Positions 62,401 through 64,000 of a DNA stretch of 64,000 nt are shown piece after piece (the stretch's first letter is position 1; every line of letters starts with the position of its first letter). This DNA comes from Panagrolaimus kolymaensis (Eukaryota > Nematoda > Chromadorea > Rhabditida > Panagrolaimidae). A program made the position numbers and the translations under genes. The DNA is taken from the NCBI GenBank assembly GCA_028622995.1, contig JAJQJQ010000023.1, positions 1,054,001 to 1,118,000 on the forward strand. The letters run 5' to 3'. The notes beneath the pieces are model-generated. The model made no database searches and was not told where the DNA came from. It was given only the letters and a program-made list of their open reading frames with translations.

Positions 62401-64000
62401 AAATATATTTAAATGGCGCCAAAAAAACCTGAATGCACACGTATGTTTTTTTGTTATGTTTTGTTTCATATTGACCACAAAGTTGGCGGGTAAAAAACTG
62501 GATTTTTTTGCGGTGCGGTCTAGGCTTCAGGTGTATTATTTTTTCCATTTCCATCTTTGGACATACATAAATAAATTTGCCATTTTCAAACCAAACAAAA
62601 AGAATGTTTTTTAAATTTGATAGGAAAAAGAAAGTTCAGGGGTCGGTTAATTTGTTGACGCAAAAACAATAATTAATTTAAAGTTAAGCTTAAAATGATA
62701 GAAAGGCGTTGAAAAAATAAATTAGCAACTTGACATATTTTTTGATGTGCTTCCGGCAGTGACTCGAATAACCTTTACACATGCCCTTTTTACTAACAAA
62801 GATTCTTTTAACTTTTTCTTACGGCAAATGTTGCAAAGGACAAATTAGAATTTTAGCAGACGATAGTGAACATTTTCTCAGACTTTTTTTTCTTTTTTCG
62901 GTGAAACAATGGCTTCGAAAAAAAACTTAAATTTGATATTTTTGATGGTGCCGTGCCGTTAAACAAAATAAAAGGATGCAAATTTGAATTTTCTTGTTTC
63001 ATTTTAAATTTTGCCTTTTTTATTGTTAACGAAAAACGACAATAAAAAACCAGAATTTCAAAAAATAAAAAAGTAATAGGCAATTTGCCAGTTTTTTTTT
63101 AGAGGAGATCATTATCCACCCTCCTCTCCATTACAACACCAACACATTGCTGAATTTCCGGTATGATAGTTAGTTACAGCAGACGCGCAAGCAAATGACG
63201 CCATATGTTGTTGAACTTAAAAACTAATCGTTTTTTGAAAAATTAAGTCTTCGACTATGATGACTAAGAAGAAGGAAATTAGAATATCGAATGACAGGTG
63301 GTTCAATTCCGATATGAGTTGGAGAGACACAAATTGGGTGTTAAGTGGTACATATACATACTCAAATTGTCGTCATGAAATATATACACTCTCACCACAA
63401 CTACTTAAATAAAAAATAGTCTCCTCATCATCATTATTATTTATACTAAACCAAACTAACCACCATCTTGACCAGATGAAGAAAATAGAAATAGAGAGAG
63501 AGAAGAAGAGGAAAGCATTATGTGTTTTTCCCCTCAAAGTAATTGACTTTTAAAGAGATGGAGTAAGTAATACACAATGAAAATTAGCATGAAACCATAA
63601 ACATTCAAGGACATGGAAATTATTTGGAAAGGAAAAAATAGATATTTGAAATGAGGGATCAAATTCAAGCAAAAAAAATAAGAAAAATTCAAGAAAAAAG
63701 AAAGCAGCATTATTGGCGCCATAAAAAATAAAAATGATGGAAACTTCAAAAGAATCATATTTTTTAATAAACTTTTTTTCATTTCAAATTTTAATATTGG
63801 TGCCTTTTACTGGCTTCGTGTTTATGGGTTTCTTCAAGGCGCGCGTTTTCTTTCATTCAAAAATGAACAAAGAGCATCGATTTTTTCCTTTTTTTCTTTC
63901 TTCCTTTCTTCTTTCGGCAACAAAGAAAAAAAAAAGAAACGATCTAATCGATGGTTCCCCAAATGAGGAAAAATCATAGCACTTTGCAACCTATGTTTTT
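59480..64000. other. gene-free region to the window end
   Basis: A/T-run sequence with occasional E2F-like motifs (61087-61098 and 62415-62427). No exon, RNA gene or transposon terminus is supported. The tRNA-like T loop near 63300 was rejected. Confidence 0.5.

Noticed and set aside
63255..63330. possible tRNA (GGTTCAATTCC near 63300)
   Set aside because: The T stem has mismatches and no box A or acceptor stem is found at the right distance.

Overview
The window is an AT-rich animal nuclear sequence with short GT-AG introns, and it is most likely from a nematode. Its genes match nematode versions: cdc-48, a CKI-1-type CDK inhibitor, a PDZ/ZM muscle-type protein and worm-type secreted and membrane proteins. 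Most introns are about 40-300 bp and CDS starts are usually preceded by A-rich sequence. One gene (30557-31369) resembles a family I associate with panagrolaimid nematodes, but that placement is from memory and weak. I spliced the genes by hand. Every multi-exon model below keeps its reading frame through all junctions and totals a multiple of three.

Bases 1-16 kb are a transposon-rich block. A Helitron-like element lies on the minus strand. It has a large Rep/helicase ORF with two SUMO-protease-like (C48) domains at its N-terminus, a frameshift inside the helicase, and an 18-unit palindromic minisatellite upstream. A ~190-bp hairpin-bearing module occurs both upstream of this ORF and upstream of a small Q-rich/RGG ORF. 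Next to it is a complete 4,010-bp hAT transposon (11259-15268) with perfect 454-bp terminal inverted repeats, an 8-bp target duplication and an intact seven-exon transposase, so it looks young and possibly active.

Bases 17-39 kb are the gene-dense host part: cdc-48 (+); a secreted cysteine-rich protein with duplicated end domains (-); a tail-anchored Pro/Ala-rich protein (+); a small unknown protein (-); a four-pass Thr-rich membrane protein (+) carrying a C-rich hAT-type MITE in an intron; an STMP1-like 50-aa mitochondrial microprotein (-); an unknown nematode-family protein (-); a PDZ+ZM protein resembling ALP-1 without LIM domains (-); and a 12-exon receptor tyrosine kinase with a DFE in place of DFG (-). 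Several neighbours are convergent with close 3' ends.

Bases 39-64 kb are nearly gene-free. The only convincing host gene is a cki-1 homologue at 54764-55393, with ~16 kb of empty sequence upstream and more than 8 kb downstream. This desert is rich in A/T runs but contains scattered E2F-like motifs and small GC-rich islands, so it may be the regulatory domain of cki-1. A non-autonomous DNA element (58651-59479) lies downstream of it.
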